Assembly (NCBI GenBank): GCA_016710765.1
Contig: JADJUJ010000021.1
Span: forward strand, 1 to 64,000
Source of the DNA: Lewinellaceae bacterium
GTDB taxonomy: Bacteria; Bacteroidota; Bacteroidia; Chitinophagales; Saprospiraceae
Length of the DNA: 64,000 nt
Direction: 5' to 3'
Part shown: one piece after another, positions 19,421 through 29,459 of the stretch
Layout of the letters: the number at the start of each line of letters is the position of its first letter
How positions within the stretch are numbered: position 1 is the stretch's first letter
Made by a program: the position numbers and the translations under genes
The notes under the pieces: model-generated
What the model was told of the DNA's origin: nothing
Databases searched by the model: none
Seen by the model: only the letters and a program-made list of their open reading frames with translations

Positions 19421-19467
19421 TATCCTGGTTAAGTAGAGAAATCAAAAAAGAACCGCTGCGCGGTGTT

Positions 19468-19938
19468 TCAGACGAACTTGTCGGCGCAAGATGAAGAAGC
19501 AAACGCATCCGGCTTTGCTTTGAACACAAAACCCATGCTGAGGATGTAGCCCATGGCTTCTTTGAGCGCCGTGTTGCTTTCGAAAGCCGGATCGGTATTG
19601 ATGTCGGCATGTACCTCCAGTGCAACATCGTGTTCATCGAGCAGGCCGCAAAGTGCGTAGGCCACTTCGACCGAACGGCCCACCTCCAGAATCATCCGTT
19701 CGCGCAAGGACATTTTGCGCCTGGTGGTATCATTGGAAATGAACATAAACCCTCCGCGTTTTTCCCGAAGAAATACAATGACGGTGGCAAAATGTACTTC
19801 CTCACCAATAACCTGTGAATCGGTGCCGATACAAACCTTCATCTTGTAACCGGCTGCTTTTTCCCGGACAATTGTTTCCGATACGGCCTCCAACAGGGGC
19901 TGCTCGATACGTTGTCCGTTTAGTCTTCTCCATTTCAT
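19468..19938 (-). CDS. YkuK family RNase H-like protein
   Basis: A 156-residue protein resembling the YkuK/DUF458 family with a predicted RNase H-like fold. The core begins MKVCIGTDSQVIGEEVHFATVIVF, where the aspartate in GTDSQ matches the first acidic residue of an RNase H-like active site. A second acidic stretch, LEVHADINTDP, occurs near residue 110. Family members have no firmly established substrate. The gene is flanked upstream by the 161-bp MITE-like element and downstream by a terminator. Confidence 0.75.
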   Translation of the reverse strand: MKWRRLNGQRIEQPLLEAVSETIVREKAAGYKMKVCIGTDSQVIGEEVHFATVIVFLREKRGGFMFISNDTTRRKMSLRERMILEVGRSVEVAYALCGLLDEHDVALEVHADINTDPAFESNTALKEAMGYILSMGFVFKAKPDAFASSSCADKFV

Positions 19939-20031
19939 GCGATAAACGTTAATTGGACAAATATTGGCTTAAAAATAGTTCAATCCCAAAAATAGTTGTT
20001 GGTCTGGCGAGAAATTAACGATTTATTAATT

Positions 20032-20192
20032 TATACTCGAAATAAAGTGGTTTGCGAATGCTCACTTGTCCTCAGCCCTCCTGGCTGCGTTATAAATACG
20101 CGCCGATGCGCTGCATCGCCTGCGTTTTATGCCTTGCGATTAGAACTGATGACTGCGCGATTATTTTCGCAAACCACTTTACTTCGAGTATA
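20032..20192. mobile_element. 161-bp MITE-like element with 27-bp terminal inverted repeats
   Basis: Positions 20032-20058 and 20166-20192 are inverted copies of each other with a single mismatch; both outer ends read TATACTCGAA. The interior has three short hairpins: CAGCC/GGCTG, GCGTT/ATACGC (imperfect) and GATGC/GCATC. It has no coding capacity. The element sits between the divergent YkuK-like and thioesterase genes. Size, ends and lack of genes fit a non-autonomous transposable element; no transposase with matching ends is in the window, and no clear target duplication beyond a possible TA can be called. Confidence 0.8.
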
Positions 20193-20338
20193 GCATACTT
20201 TTACCAATCCAAGCGCGCAACACATCAGCATGTTTCCCGACGGCCCTTTTTTAGTCTGTTAAAATTTTAGACCTTGCCCGCAATAACTGCCCCTGGCGTA
20301 TACGGAAAAGACCGAACCAACCTTAAACTGATTATATA

Positions 20339-20818
20339 ATGCCAACTGCCAAACAAAAGTTCCTTCGTCGTGTCAATTCCAGCCCTATTTTTGGGTTTTA
20401 CCTTTTTTTAAAACTCCCTGCTGCCTGGTTCATGGGGGTGCGTCTGCGGCATACCGATGGGGTTCGGTCGGAGGTCAGCCTACCCTATTCCTGGCGATCG
20501 CAAAACCCATTTCGCTCCACTTATTTTGCAGCGCAATGCGCTGCTGGTGAACTCGCTACCGGCATCCTGGGGCTTGCAGCACTACAGGGGCAGCCTCCCG
20601 TTTCTATGCTGGTACTGAATCTGGAAGCGGCATTTTACAAAAAAGTAAACCAAACCCTCCTCTTCCACTGCGACCAGGGAGAAATGGTAAAGGCGGCCGT
20701 TCAACAAACCCTTGATACGGATATGCCGCAGGTAATCACTTTAACAGCAACGGGCTGCCTCCCCGATGGCGGAGAAGCAGCCCGTGTCCAGGTTACCTGG
20801 TCGTTCAAAAAGAAATAA
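20339..20818 (+). CDS. DUF4442 / hotdog thioesterase-like protein
   Basis: A 159-residue single-domain protein resembling DUF4442 and PaaI-like hotdog-fold proteins. Recognisable segments are the N-terminal FLRRVNSSPIFGFYLFLKLPAAWFMG, the SLPYSWRSQNPFRSTYFAAQ strand-helix region that carries the hotdog helix, and AAGELATG. A thioesterase activity on acyl-CoA substrates is inferred from the fold only. It converges on sppA, with 17 bases between the stops. Confidence 0.7.
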   Translation: MPTAKQKFLRRVNSSPIFGFYLFLKLPAAWFMGVRLRHTDGVRSEVSLPYSWRSQNPFRSTYFAAQCAAGELATGILGLAALQGQPPVSMLVLNLEAAFYKKVNQTLLFHCDQGEMVKAAVQQTLDTDMPQVITLTATGCLPDGGEAARVQVTWSFKKK

Positions 20819-20835
20819 GGCGGTGCAATGGTTTC

Positions 20836-22622
20836 CTACTGAATCATCAGTTCGTATGGCAGCCGTGCCTGGATGCCGCGACTTTCTTTGAAATCCATCA
20901 TGGTCTTGTAGGCAGGGTACATATCACCCAATTGGCTGCGGAGCATCCAGTTTTTGATGCTGTCGTCGCGATCCTTGGACTTGGTGATTTTGTCCATAAA
21001 CTGCTCAATGCCGGTTTTCGTTCTCGGATACTCTGTGGTCCGGTATTTTTCTAGTCCGGCGAGTGAAGCCGCGGCGCTCATGGCGCGGTCAAGGCCCCCT
21101 AAATCATCGACCAGACCGATCGATTTGGCTTTGTTGCCAGGCCATACCCTGCCCTGTGCAATTTCATTCACCTGGTCGCGGGTCATGTTCCGGCCTTCGG
21201 CCACCTTCCTGAGGAAGTCTTCATATACCCAATCGATGCGGCTCTGTATGATCTTGCTTTCATCGGGTGAAAAATCATAAAATGGCGTGCCAAAGGCAGA
21301 ATATTTACCCGTGCGAACGGTGTCCATGGTGATGCCCAGATTGTCTTTCATCGTCTTCTGCAGCACCGGTATGATGCCAAATACACCAATGGAACCGGTA
21401 ATGGAATTGGGTTCCGCAAAAATACTGTCGGCCGAGCAAGAGATATAATAACCGCCGGAAGCGGCCACATCACCCATGCTGACTACTACAGGGCGACCAG
21501 TAGCCTGGAACAATTTGATTTCCCGTAAAATATTTTCGGAGGCCAGTACACTGCCGCCAGGAGAGTTAACCCGAAGAACCAGTGCTTTGATGTTTTTGTC
21601 TTCCCGGATTTTGCGCAGCATTTTGACATAGTCGCCGTCGTACACATCACCGGCGTCTGTGCTCCGGCCGTCCTTGATGGTGCCTTCGGCGTAGAGTACG
21701 GCAATTTTATCTTTGGAAGAAATGTCGATTTTCTTCACCCTGGAGTCGAAGTATTCGTTTGCAGCGATCAGTTTCACCTTGTCGGTTGGTTGCAAACCAA
21801 TAAGGGATTTGATCATGTTGTGCGCTTCGTCTTCGTAGGCGATTTTATCGATAAGGTGCGCTTTCAATGCCCCCTCTGCACCAGCGCCTTCAAAGTTGTC
21901 GGCAATCCGGCGGAGTTCGTCTTCCGGAATGTTGCGGCTGGCAGCAATATCGTGGATAAAAATATCGTACAAGGAATGGAGGTACTCCGCACTTGAAGGC
22001 GGTTTTCATCGCTCATTTTATCCATGCGCAAGGGTTCTGTAGCACTTTTGAACTTCCCTGCGTAGAAGATTTTCATTTGAATATCCAGTTTATCCAACAT
22101 GCCTTTGTAGTACATGATCATGCTGGACAGACCGCGAAAATCCACCGCACCAACGGGGTTCAGCAGTACAGAGTCGGCAACAGAGGCCAGGTAGTAGGCA
22201 TTTTGCGTGTAATATGGCGCGTAGGCTACGATGAACTTGCCCGAGGTTTTAAAATCTACGAGAGCGGCCCGCAGCACGGAGGAGGTCGCCTTACCGGCAG
22301 AAACGACCGTTCCGTCGATGTAAATACCCTTGATATCAGGGTCGGTTTTTGCTTTTTCTACGGCCTTAACCATATCGGTCAGGCCGACAACGTCCTCCTG
22401 GTCAAAATCAAATGGATCCATGGGAAGATTGTTGGTCTTCTCGGGGATAGGCATGTCAAAATTGAGTTGCAGAACAGAATTGGGCCCTATCGAAACTTTT
22501 GACTTTTCGGAGGCACTTCCAGCCAGTGATGCCAGCATACTAAAGCCAATAAACGCCAGTAAAACCAAGGCCAGGGCTGTGCCTAGGCAGGATGCGAAGA
22601 GAAACTTGAAAAACTGGTTCAT
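20836..22622 (-). CDS. sppA: Signal peptide peptidase SppA, 67K type (one frameshift)
   Basis: Membrane-bound serine protease of family S49 that degrades cleaved signal peptides. The N-terminal anchor is MNQFFKFLFASCLGTALALVLLAFIGF. The first S49 domain holds the catalytic lysine in GKFKSATEPL; the second holds the serine in GDVAASGGYYIS. The frame shifts near 21986-21989: restoring one G (C on the plus strand) converts LQVRSTSIP into LQVREYLHSLYDIFIHDI and joins the two open frames into about 595 residues, the normal tandem-domain length. The upstream 420 bases to the adhesin are divergent. Confidence 0.9.
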
Positions 22623-22766
22623 ATGTTTATCACTTAAAAAATTAACCTAAAACGTTGGGTGAAAAGCAACGACACAAAGTAAACACGGCTTAAAAGCAAA
22701 GGTGCTGGTTTTTAGATAAAAGTCGGCTTTTTCGGGATAGAACAGGAATTCTGGTTGCTGTTGGTT

Positions 22767-22810
22767 GGGGAGGAGGAGGAGGAGAGGAGAGGAGAGGAGA
22801 GGAGAGGAGC
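22767..22810. repeat. GGAGG/GGAGA microsatellite
   Basis: Consecutive GGA units change into about five GGAGA pentamers. A purine-only strand of about 40 bases; length is likely unstable. Confidence 0.9.
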
Positions 22811-22993
22811 GCCTGAGAGCAAAAATAAAAATATCAGGCATCGAAAAGTGGGGGAATTGGCTCTAAGGATAATTTTGGCCGTGCAAACCGTCACCAGTTG
22901 TTGGGAAATAGTGGTACATTTAGGCGGTTTAATACGCTCGCTGAATACATTACTTCCCGTACGGTATAATTTTATGATAAACATTAACTGTAA

Positions 22994-23016
22994 TTGAGCA
23001 GATTTGCACTGCTCAA
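22994..23016. promoter_or_regulatory. Inverted repeat in front of the adhesin gene
   Basis: TTGAGCAG and CTGCTCAA form a perfect 8-bp inverted repeat, 7 bases apart, 26 bases before the adhesin ATG. The spacer side includes CAGATTTG, one substitution from TAnnTTTG, so the repeat could be an operator over the promoter or a leader hairpin. Both readings are inference. Confidence 0.4.
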
Positions 23017-23042
23017 GCCACCTGAACAGTACCCTATCCAGT

Positions 23043-26000
23043 ATGCTCAAACTTCCAAAACTACTTTCCGCGTCTGTCCTGCTGCTGACCGCGTTTTCGC
23101 TACAAGCGCAAGTATTAGAGGTTACCGGCGCCAATGTTCCACCTTTTACCCCGCAAAACCTGATTACCAATGTTTTCCTTGGCGACGGCGTTGACGTCAC
23201 CAATGTGACCTATAATGGGGTAAATACTGCGGTAGGCTATTTTACTGGTGGCACCAATTCCATTGGCCTTGAAAGAGGCATTATTCTGACCAGCGGGACG
23301 GCAAGCCTGGCAGCGGATTTTGGCATGTCTTTTTCTTCCGTTGACAATACCAGCACTGCTACCGACCCCGATTTGGCCGCTACTGCTACTTCTGCGCTCA
23401 ATGATGTGGCGGTGTACAGTATTACTTTTGTACCGACCTCCGACACCCTGCGGTTCCGCTACTGCTTCGGTTCGGAAGAGTACCCGGAGTACGCCTGCAG
23501 CCCATTCAACGATGTATTTGGATTCTTCATCCAGGGCCCTGGCTATCCCACACCTACCAATATTGCCAAAGTTCCCGGCACCAACTTGCCAGTAACCATC
23601 AACAACGTTCACCCTGCCAACCCTGCCTACAACTGTGGGCCATTCAATGCCCAGTATTACAACGACAACAACAGCACCAACCTTCAGCCTTGTTACGATG
23701 GTTACACCGATGTTTTTACAGCAGAAGCCATCGTGGTACCCTGCCAGCAATACACCATTAAACTGGCCATTGCAGACGTAAGTGATGGCATTTTTGATTC
23801 TGGTGTTTTTCTGGAAGCCAAAAGCTTCGGGACCAGTTCTATCCGCGTGGACATCGCCACCCCTAGTCTGGATGGCGCTGTCGCAGAAGGCTGTGCCTCC
23901 GGAACCCTTACCTTCGAACTGCCCGTTCCCTCTACCCAGGATGTAGCCATAGACTACAATGTTTGGGGAACCGCCACCAATGGTGTTGACTATCAGACCA
24001 TTCCAGCCGGACTGATTATCCCTGCAGGACAAACCAAACTGGTGATTCCGATCGTCGCTTTTGAAGACAATATGACCGAATCGCCGGAATACATCGCCAT
24101 TGACGTGCAACGCGACCCCTGCAACCGGGATACCGTTTTGATCTATATCAGAGAAAACAACTTGTTGCCCCCGCAATTACCCTTGGACACCTCCTTGTGC
24201 CTGAATGGACCGGCCATCGAACTCGATGCCACGCTCCCCATTCCATTACCTGACCCTCCAAGTTTCAGCAATACCACCGATTACAGCATTTCGCCAACGA
24301 ATACCGCTGTGGTCTCCACCATCAATGTATTTGGTGTACAACCTCCGGTATTGGGCGCAAATGTGTTCCGTTCGGTTTGTTTCAATGCTATTCATCCCTG
24401 GGTGGATGACCTCGACGTGTACCTGATTTCTCCCGGCGGGCAGTTTGTGGAGTTGACCACCGACAATGGCGCCAACGGAGACAATTATACCAACACCTGT
24501 TTTACCCCGGGTGCTACCACCATTATCAGCGATCCCGGCCCCTTCGCCCCCGCAAGCTCCGCGCCATTTACGGGCGACTGGCTGCCGGAAGGACCATTTT
24601 CTGATTTATGGGACGGTTCTTTCCCAACCAATGGCCTGTGGAAACTTCAATTGATCGATGATGCCAATGGTTTCAATGGCACCTTGCTGGACTGGACCAT
24701 AACTTTCGAACCCTCCTACAAAGTGAATTACCAGTGGTTTCCGATACCCGGGCTAAGCTGCCGAACATGCCCTTTAACCAACGCAAGTCCACAGCAGAGC
24801 ACCACCTATACGGTAATCGCCACGGACTCTGATGGTTGTGAAGTCAGCGACTCTATCTACATCAACATACAAAATGCGCTGTTGGCGCCGCAGGTAGATT
24901 GCATCAACTCTACGGTCAGCAGCATCACTTTTTCCTGGAACAACATTCCCAACAGTTTTGGCTATGAAGTCAACATCGATGGCACCGGTTGGGTCCCCGC
25001 AAACGGCGACACCACCCATACAGTAACCGGACTTATTGCAAATTCGGTCGTTAACATCGAAGTGAGGGGTATTAACGGCACTTTGCTGTGTGTTCCCAAT
25101 GTTGGCGTCAGCAGCTGCTCAAACTGCCAGTCGCCAGCGTTGAATGCTGTTGTAAAAAGTGTTTCATGCACCGGCAGCGTAGATGGGCAACTCACCATCA
25201 ACACCGACAATTTTAATCCGCCTTACGCTTTTGCCCTGGGCGCTCAAAACAACAGCACGGGGGTATTTAGCGGCCTTGCCATTGGCCCTTATACCGTCAC
25301 GGTGACCGATGCCTCCGGTTGTTCTGCGCAAATTAACGCAAGCATTACAGCGCCAAATGCGCTAAGTGTCAGCGCTGCTACCGATCAGTCTGTTGCCTGT
25401 TTTGGTGGCACAGAGGGCCAGGTCAGTGCACTTGGCTCGGGGGGGACCGGGAATGTAAATTACCTGTGGAGTTCACCCGGCAATCCGACAAGCCCGGTTG
25501 TATCCAACTTACCTGCCGGTACCTACACCGTAACCGTCAGCGACTTGAATGGCTGCACCAGCGTAGCATCAACAATTGTTTCAGAACCAACCGAGGTTTT
25601 GGCCAGTTTGTCGCAACAAAACATCAGTTGTTTCGGAGCCAACAATGGTGAAGCTACGGTTACGGGCAGTGGCGGCAGCGGCACCTATACCTATTTATGG
25701 AGCAACGGACAAACTACCCCAACAGCCACTGGACTGGCCCCAGGGCCACAATCAGTCACCATTACCGACACCAATGGCTGTTCTAAAACCGCTGTTACGA
25801 GTATTTTACAACCCACTTTATTGCAAACACTGGCCAGCAGCACCGCAACCGATTGTAGTGGCGGAAGCAATGGTACGGCTACCGTAATACCCAGCGGCGG
25901 CACAATGCCCTATACCTACTTATGGAATAACGGGCAAAACAGCGCCACCATTAATGTACTACCCTCCGGCACCTACACGGTTACCGTCACCGACAACAAC

Positions 26001-28457
26001 AATTGTACAAAGGTTCAAAATGCTGTGGTGAGTTCGCCCACCCCAGTTGCTGCAACACTTGCTCCGCTTAACCTGCAATGCAATGCCGACAACAGCGGCG
26101 AGGTGAGCGCGTCTGCATCCGGTGGCAACGGCAATTACAGCTACCTTTGGAGCAATGGAGTATCAGGCAGTACGGTTACCGGACTGCCTGCCGGAACCAT
26201 AACCGTAACCATTTCCGACCAGCTGGGTTGCAGCACAACTGCCCAGACGACCTTAAATGAACCTACAGCCATCAGCGTGACGGCTAATTCCAGCACTGTA
26301 AGTTGCTATAACAGCAGCAATGGAACCATTAGCCTCAACCCGCAAGGCGGTACACTGCCCTATGTTTACTTGTGGAACACCGGAGCAACGACGCAAAACC
26401 TAAGCAACCTCCTGCCCGGCAATTACACGGTTACAATAACCGACATCAACAATTGCAAACTTACCACACAGGCGATCATCAGTGCACCGCCGCCAATTTC
26501 AGGCACACTGACCAGTTCTAATTTGTTTTGCCATGGCGACAATTCCGGAACCATTACAGCCAATATCGGTGGTGGAACAGGTACACTTACTGGCGTTTGG
26601 ACTGGGCCGAATGGCTTTTCTGCGAATGGCTTCAACCTGAGTGGCTTGAATGGCGGTACGTACAACCTGCTGGTAACCGATGTAAACGGCTGTACCTATA
26701 CCAACACCAGCATCCTGTTTGAGCCCAGTGAAATGATGTTAAGTTTACCATTGGTGAGCGACACCACCTGCTTCAGTGCGTCTGATGGGCAGGCCAGTGT
26801 GACTGCCTCAGGCGGTACTGCACCCTATACTTATTTGTGGTCGGTTGCAACACAAACCGGGCCATCCATCGCCAACCTTAACGGTGGACAATACACCGTC
26901 ACGGTTACGGATGCTGCCAACTGTATGCTTAGTGCCAGCACCCAAATATTAGAACGCGAACAGGTACAAGTTAACCTGGAAGGCATCGATCCTCATTGCC
27001 ACAACGGCAACAACGGTCAGGCCGTTGTACGACAGGTTTCCTACGGCAGTGTTGCGGCAAGCATCAATGGGTTCAGTTTCATATGGAGCACCATCCCGCA
27101 ACAAACCGGCATCACCGCCATCAATCTTTCACCCGGACAGGTTTATTCCGTTACAGCAACTGATGCTTCGGGCTGTACAGGGGTACAAAGCCTGACGCTT
27201 AACAATCCCGACCCAATAGGTGCGGCTATAACGGTACAGGAAGATACCAAATGCTTTGGCGCAGTTGATGGTACCGCTACGGCCACAGGTGTTGGCGGTA
27301 CGCTACCCTACAGCTATTTTTGGACAGCCAGCGGAGGCAATCAAACCACGGCCCAGGCGATTAATCTTTCAGCAGGGACCTACAAGGTAACTGTTACCGA
27401 CAGCCGCGGCTGTTCTGCCACTACAGTGGCCACCATTAACCAGCCTCCGGCCCTTGTGCTGAATCTTGCGGCACAGGCAGTCCCCTGCTTTGGCGACGGC
27501 GACGGTAGTGTAATGGCCCAGGTGACGGGCGGCGTTTCACCCTACCAGTTTGCCTGGAACAACGGCGCGAGCACAGCACAGATCAATCAATTAACGGCTG
27601 GAGTGTACCTGTTAACGGTAACCGATGCAGCGTCGTGCACCCATACTGCTTTTGTGGAGGTGACGCAGCCGCAAGCGCCGGTTGGCATCACAGCCACGGC
27701 CCTCTCCCCCCGGTGCTTTGGAGCAAGTAATGGCAGTATAAGTTTGCTTGCCACCGGTGGCGCAGCACCCTACCGATATAGTTTGAATGGTGGCCCCTCC
27801 AATGGATCGCCCTTGCAGATTGGGCTGAAAGCCGGCAATTACGATGTTTTAGTAACCGACAAAAATGGGTGCACCACCACCTTGAGCAACATTGAGGTGC
27901 CACAACCCGATGCCGTTTTGGTCGACCTGGGACCAGACATAACCGTTGAACTAGGGCAAGGCACCCAACTGGACGCTATCGTACAATTTGCCATTGAGCC
28001 CGTTGACTATGCTTGGGACCTTGCTTCACACGACCTGCTAAGTTGTGTAGATTGTCCCGATCCCTACATCGACTCTATCTTTTTTGCCCACACCTTTACG
28101 TTGAAAATCGTTGATGCCAATGGCTGTGCTGCCAGCGATCAAATTCAGGTACTGGTTGACAAACCCCGCAAAATTTTTGTCCCCACCGGATTTTCACCCA
28201 ATGACGACCTTAGCAATGACAAATTGATTGTACACGGTCAGACCAGCGCAAAAGTGTTGCATTTTCAGGTATACGACCGTTGGGGAGAGATGGTATTCCA
28301 GGCCGACAACTTTACGCCAAATGATGCCAGCAACGGCTGGGACGGAAATTTCAGGGGTAAACCCATGAACCCTGGTGTATATGTTTGGGTGGTTGAAGCG
28401 CAATACATGGATGGCGTAACAGAAGTTTTCAAGGGTAATACGACGTTGATCAGGTAA
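23043..28457 (+). CDS. Giant SprB-repeat surface protein with choice-of-anchor L domain and T9SS type B sorting domain
   Basis: An 1804-residue surface protein. The signal peptide MLKLPKLLSASVLLLTAFSLQAQ sets ATG 23043. In order: choice-of-anchor L domain (about 25-280, with FRYCFGSEEYPEYACSPFND), a Calx-beta-like domain (about 285-370), a proprotein convertase P-like domain (about 430-560), a linker with SCRTCPLTNASPQQSTTY, a fibronectin-like domain, then twelve SprB-type repeats of about 70-80 residues, each ending in a version of YTVTVTDxxGC. The last 95 residues are the gliding-motility-associated type B sorting domain (FVPTGFSPNDDLSNDKL, YDRWGEMVFQ, NPGVYVWVV). It is expected to be exported by T9SS and used for adhesion or gliding. 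A strong terminator follows. Confidence 0.88.
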   Translation: MLKLPKLLSASVLLLTAFSLQAQVLEVTGANVPPFTPQNLITNVFLGDGVDVTNVTYNGVNTAVGYFTGGTNSIGLERGIILTSGTASLAADFGMSFSSVDNTSTATDPDLAATATSALNDVAVYSITFVPTSDTLRFRYCFGSEEYPEYACSPFNDVFGFFIQGPGYPTPTNIAKVPGTNLPVTINNVHPANPAYNCGPFNAQYYNDNNSTNLQPCYDGYTDVFTAEAIVVPCQQYTIKLAIADVSDGIFDSGVFLEAKSFGTSSIRVDIATPSLDGAVAEGCASGTLTFELPVPSTQDVAIDYNVWGTATNGVDYQTIPAGLIIPAGQTKLVIPIVAFEDNMTESPEYIAIDVQRDPCNRDTVLIYIRENNLLPPQLPLDTSLCLNGPAIELDATLPIPLPDPPSFSNTTDYSISPTNTAVVSTINVFGVQPPVLGANVFRSVCFNAIHPWVDDLDVYLISPGGQFVELTTDNGANGDNYTNTCFTPGATTIISDPGPFAPASSAPFTGDWLPEGPFSDLWDGSFPTNGLWKLQLIDDANGFNGTLLDWTITFEPSYKVNYQWFPIPGLSCRTCPLTNASPQQSTTYTVIATDSDGCEVSDSIYINIQNALLAPQVDCINSTVSSITFSWNNIPNSFGYEVNIDGTGWVPANGDTTHTVTGLIANSVVNIEVRGINGTLLCVPNVGVSSCSNCQSPALNAVVKSVSCTGSVDGQLTINTDNFNPPYAFALGAQNNSTGVFSGLAIGPYTVTVTDASGCSAQINASITAPNALSVSAATDQSVACFGGTEGQVSALGSGGTGNVNYLWSSPGNPTSPVVSNLPAGTYTVTVSDLNGCTSVASTIVSEPTEVLASLSQQNISCFGANNGEATVTGSGGSGTYTYLWSNGQTTPTATGLAPGPQSVTITDTNGCSKTAVTSILQPTLLQTLASSTATDCSGGSNGTATVIPSGGTMPYTYLWNNGQNSATINVLPSGTYTVTVTDNNNCTKVQNAVVSSPTPVAATLAPLNLQCNADNSGEVSASASGGNGNYSYLWSNGVSGSTVTGLPAGTITVTISDQLGCSTTAQTTLNEPTAISVTANSSTVSCYNSSNGTISLNPQGGTLPYVYLWNTGATTQNLSNLLPGNYTVTITDINNCKLTTQAIISAPPPISGTLTSSNLFCHGDNSGTITANIGGGTGTLTGVWTGPNGFSANGFNLSGLNGGTYNLLVTDVNGCTYTNTSILFEPSEMMLSLPLVSDTTCFSASDGQASVTASGGTAPYTYLWSVATQTGPSIANLNGGQYTVTVTDAANCMLSASTQILEREQVQVNLEGIDPHCHNGNNGQAVVRQVSYGSVAASINGFSFIWSTIPQQTGITAINLSPGQVYSVTATDASGCTGVQSLTLNNPDPIGAAITVQEDTKCFGAVDGTATATGVGGTLPYSYFWTASGGNQTTAQAINLSAGTYKVTVTDSRGCSATTVATINQPPALVLNLAAQAVPCFGDGDGSVMAQVTGGVSPYQFAWNNGASTAQINQLTAGVYLLTVTDAASCTHTAFVEVTQPQAPVGITATALSPRCFGASNGSISLLATGGAAPYRYSLNGGPSNGSPLQIGLKAGNYDVLVTDKNGCTTTLSNIEVPQPDAVLVDLGPDITVELGQGTQLDAIVQFAIEPVDYAWDLASHDLLSCVDCPDPYIDSIFFAHTFTLKIVDANGCAASDQIQVLVDKPRKIFVPTGFSPNDDLSNDKLIVHGQTSAKVLHFQVYDRWGEMVFQADNFTPNDASNGWDGNFRGKPMNPGVYVWVVEAQYMDGVTEVFKGNTTLIR
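25129..27905 (+). repeat. Array of twelve SprB-type repeats in the adhesin
   Basis: A coding tandem array in which each unit starts near a Cys-containing CxGxxxG segment, includes PYTYLWSNG-like strands and ends in TVTVTDxxGC. Units are diverged at the DNA level, so this is a protein repeat rather than a satellite. Confidence 0.8.
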
Positions 28458-28480
28458 CCAGACATTGCCTAAAGTGCCTA

Positions 28481-28521
28481 AAAAAATGGGGTGGCTTCTA
28501 CACGAAGGCACCCCATTTTTT
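28481..28521. terminator. Bidirectional terminator after the adhesin
   Basis: AAAAAATGGGGTG and CACCCCATTTTTT form a 13-bp perfect arm with an inner CTTC/GAAG stem. A/T runs on both sides suit the convergent adhesin and lipoprotein genes. Confidence 0.85.
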
Positions 28522-28546
28522 GGGTTTTACTTTGCTCAACAATCTT

Positions 28547-29059
28547 TTACTTCGTAGGCTTGGTTTGCACCAGCAAGGTTTTCTGATCTTGGGTAATAGT
28601 GTAGGTAATGATGATATTGTCTTTTTTCGCCATGACCATTCCGCCCTCTGTGCCTGCCGTCACCCCGGTCTTATACCCCTCATCCTTGAGTTGTTGCTCG
28701 TAGGTGCGCAAATCCCCAACTTTCGCAGTTTTGTCGAGGTAAACCGTCCAGGATTCCATGCCACTGATGGTGGTCCGGTAAAAATTGATCAGGGTGACGC
28801 CTGCTGGCCGGGGCACGATACCTGGCATATCAATCGGCCAGTTAGGTTCTGATGCCCCGCGATCTTTTTTACTCATGTCTTCAGCCGTTGGCGGTACCGT
28901 CAGGCTTGCGCTGGCACCTGGTTGTGGACGGTCGGTCCCCGGCGTTGCAGGAGTGGATTGTGCTGCCGGCTTGTCTTGGTTACAATTGCTTAAAAACAAG
29001 GATACGCCGGTTAACAGGAAGGCAAATGCCAGTCCAAACAAAATAGTTTTTTTGCTCAT
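28547..29059 (-). CDS. Lipoprotein of unknown function
   Basis: A 170-residue protein with a signal segment ending in the lipobox-like LFLSNC, then a Pro/Thr/Ala-rich linker (about 30-60) and a small alpha/beta domain of about 100 residues with VTLINFYRTTISGMESWTVYL. The C-terminal IIITYTITQDQKTLLVQ looks like a beta hairpin. I do not recognise a family. Convergent with the adhesin and separated from it by a terminator. Confidence 0.6.
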   Translation of the reverse strand: MSKKTILFGLAFAFLLTGVSLFLSNCNQDKPAAQSTPATPGTDRPQPGASASLTVPPTAEDMSKKDRGASEPNWPIDMPGIVPRPAGVTLINFYRTTISGMESWTVYLDKTAKVGDLRTYEQQLKDEGYKTGVTAGTEGGMVMAKKDNIIITYTITQDQKTLLVQTKPTK

Positions 29060-29128
29060 GCTATAAAATTTATAAAATAGTGTGTCAGGAAATCTTGAAG
29101 GAATTTAAGCAATGCCTGTCAATCTCTT

Positions 29129-29136
29129 TACCTTTG
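29129..29136 (+). promoter_or_regulatory. Candidate -7 element
   Basis: TACCTTTG, an exact TAnnTTTG match, ends 7 bases before ATG 29144. No -33 TTG at the usual spacing is seen. Confidence 0.4.
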
Positions 29137-29143
29137 CCGCATT

Positions 29144-29443
29144 ATGTACATACTGTTGATCTCCATTGTAATTGGCCTTTTTGTCGCCATGTTGTTCGTC
29201 AACCTGTATTTCCGCGCAAAGGTACTGAAAGTATACGGTGTGTTGTTGCGGAATAAAGTTGAGTTTGGGGCAGCCCATATTTTTAACCGCAGCAAACTCG
29301 AAGCGGAGGTTTTGCCAAAATATCCGGCATTCCGAAATGAAATCGAGTTGTTTATCAGTCACATGCGGTACTCTATTCGCATGGCAACAGTATTGATAGC
29401 ACTCATCACGGCATTTGGTGCTGTCTTGATGTATTTCAGGTAA
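29144..29443 (+). CDS. Small two-helix membrane protein
   Basis: A 99-residue protein with an N-terminal transmembrane helix (YILLISIVIGLFVAMLFVNL), a charged central stretch and a second helix near the end (MATVLIALITAFGAVLMYF). It has no motif I recognise. Copy B of the palindromic element begins 16 bases after its stop. Confidence 0.55.
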   Translation: MYILLISIVIGLFVAMLFVNLYFRAKVLKVYGVLLRNKVEFGAAHIFNRSKLEAEVLPKYPAFRNEIELFISHMRYSIRMATVLIALITAFGAVLMYFR

Positions 29444-29459
29444 AATCATTGCGCCTAAA

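Larger units (their letters stand above)
22623..23042. other. Divergent intergenic region between sppA and the adhesin gene
   Basis: No gene was found. It contains a GGAGG/GGAGA purine tract (22767-22810), a TAnnTTTG site (TAATTTTG, 22870-22877, plus strand) and an inverted repeat close to the adhesin start (22994-23016). Promoters for both flanking genes must lie here. Confidence 0.6.

Noticed and set aside
23115..24176. A 353-codon open frame antisense to the adhesin
   Set aside because: It lies fully opposite a clearly coding adhesin, has no recognisable domain or start signal, and its composition follows the sense gene.
25129..27905. Repeated blocks that might suggest a CRISPR array
   Set aside because: Spacing and sequence are those of protein-coding SprB repeats, with diverged DNA and an open frame throughout.
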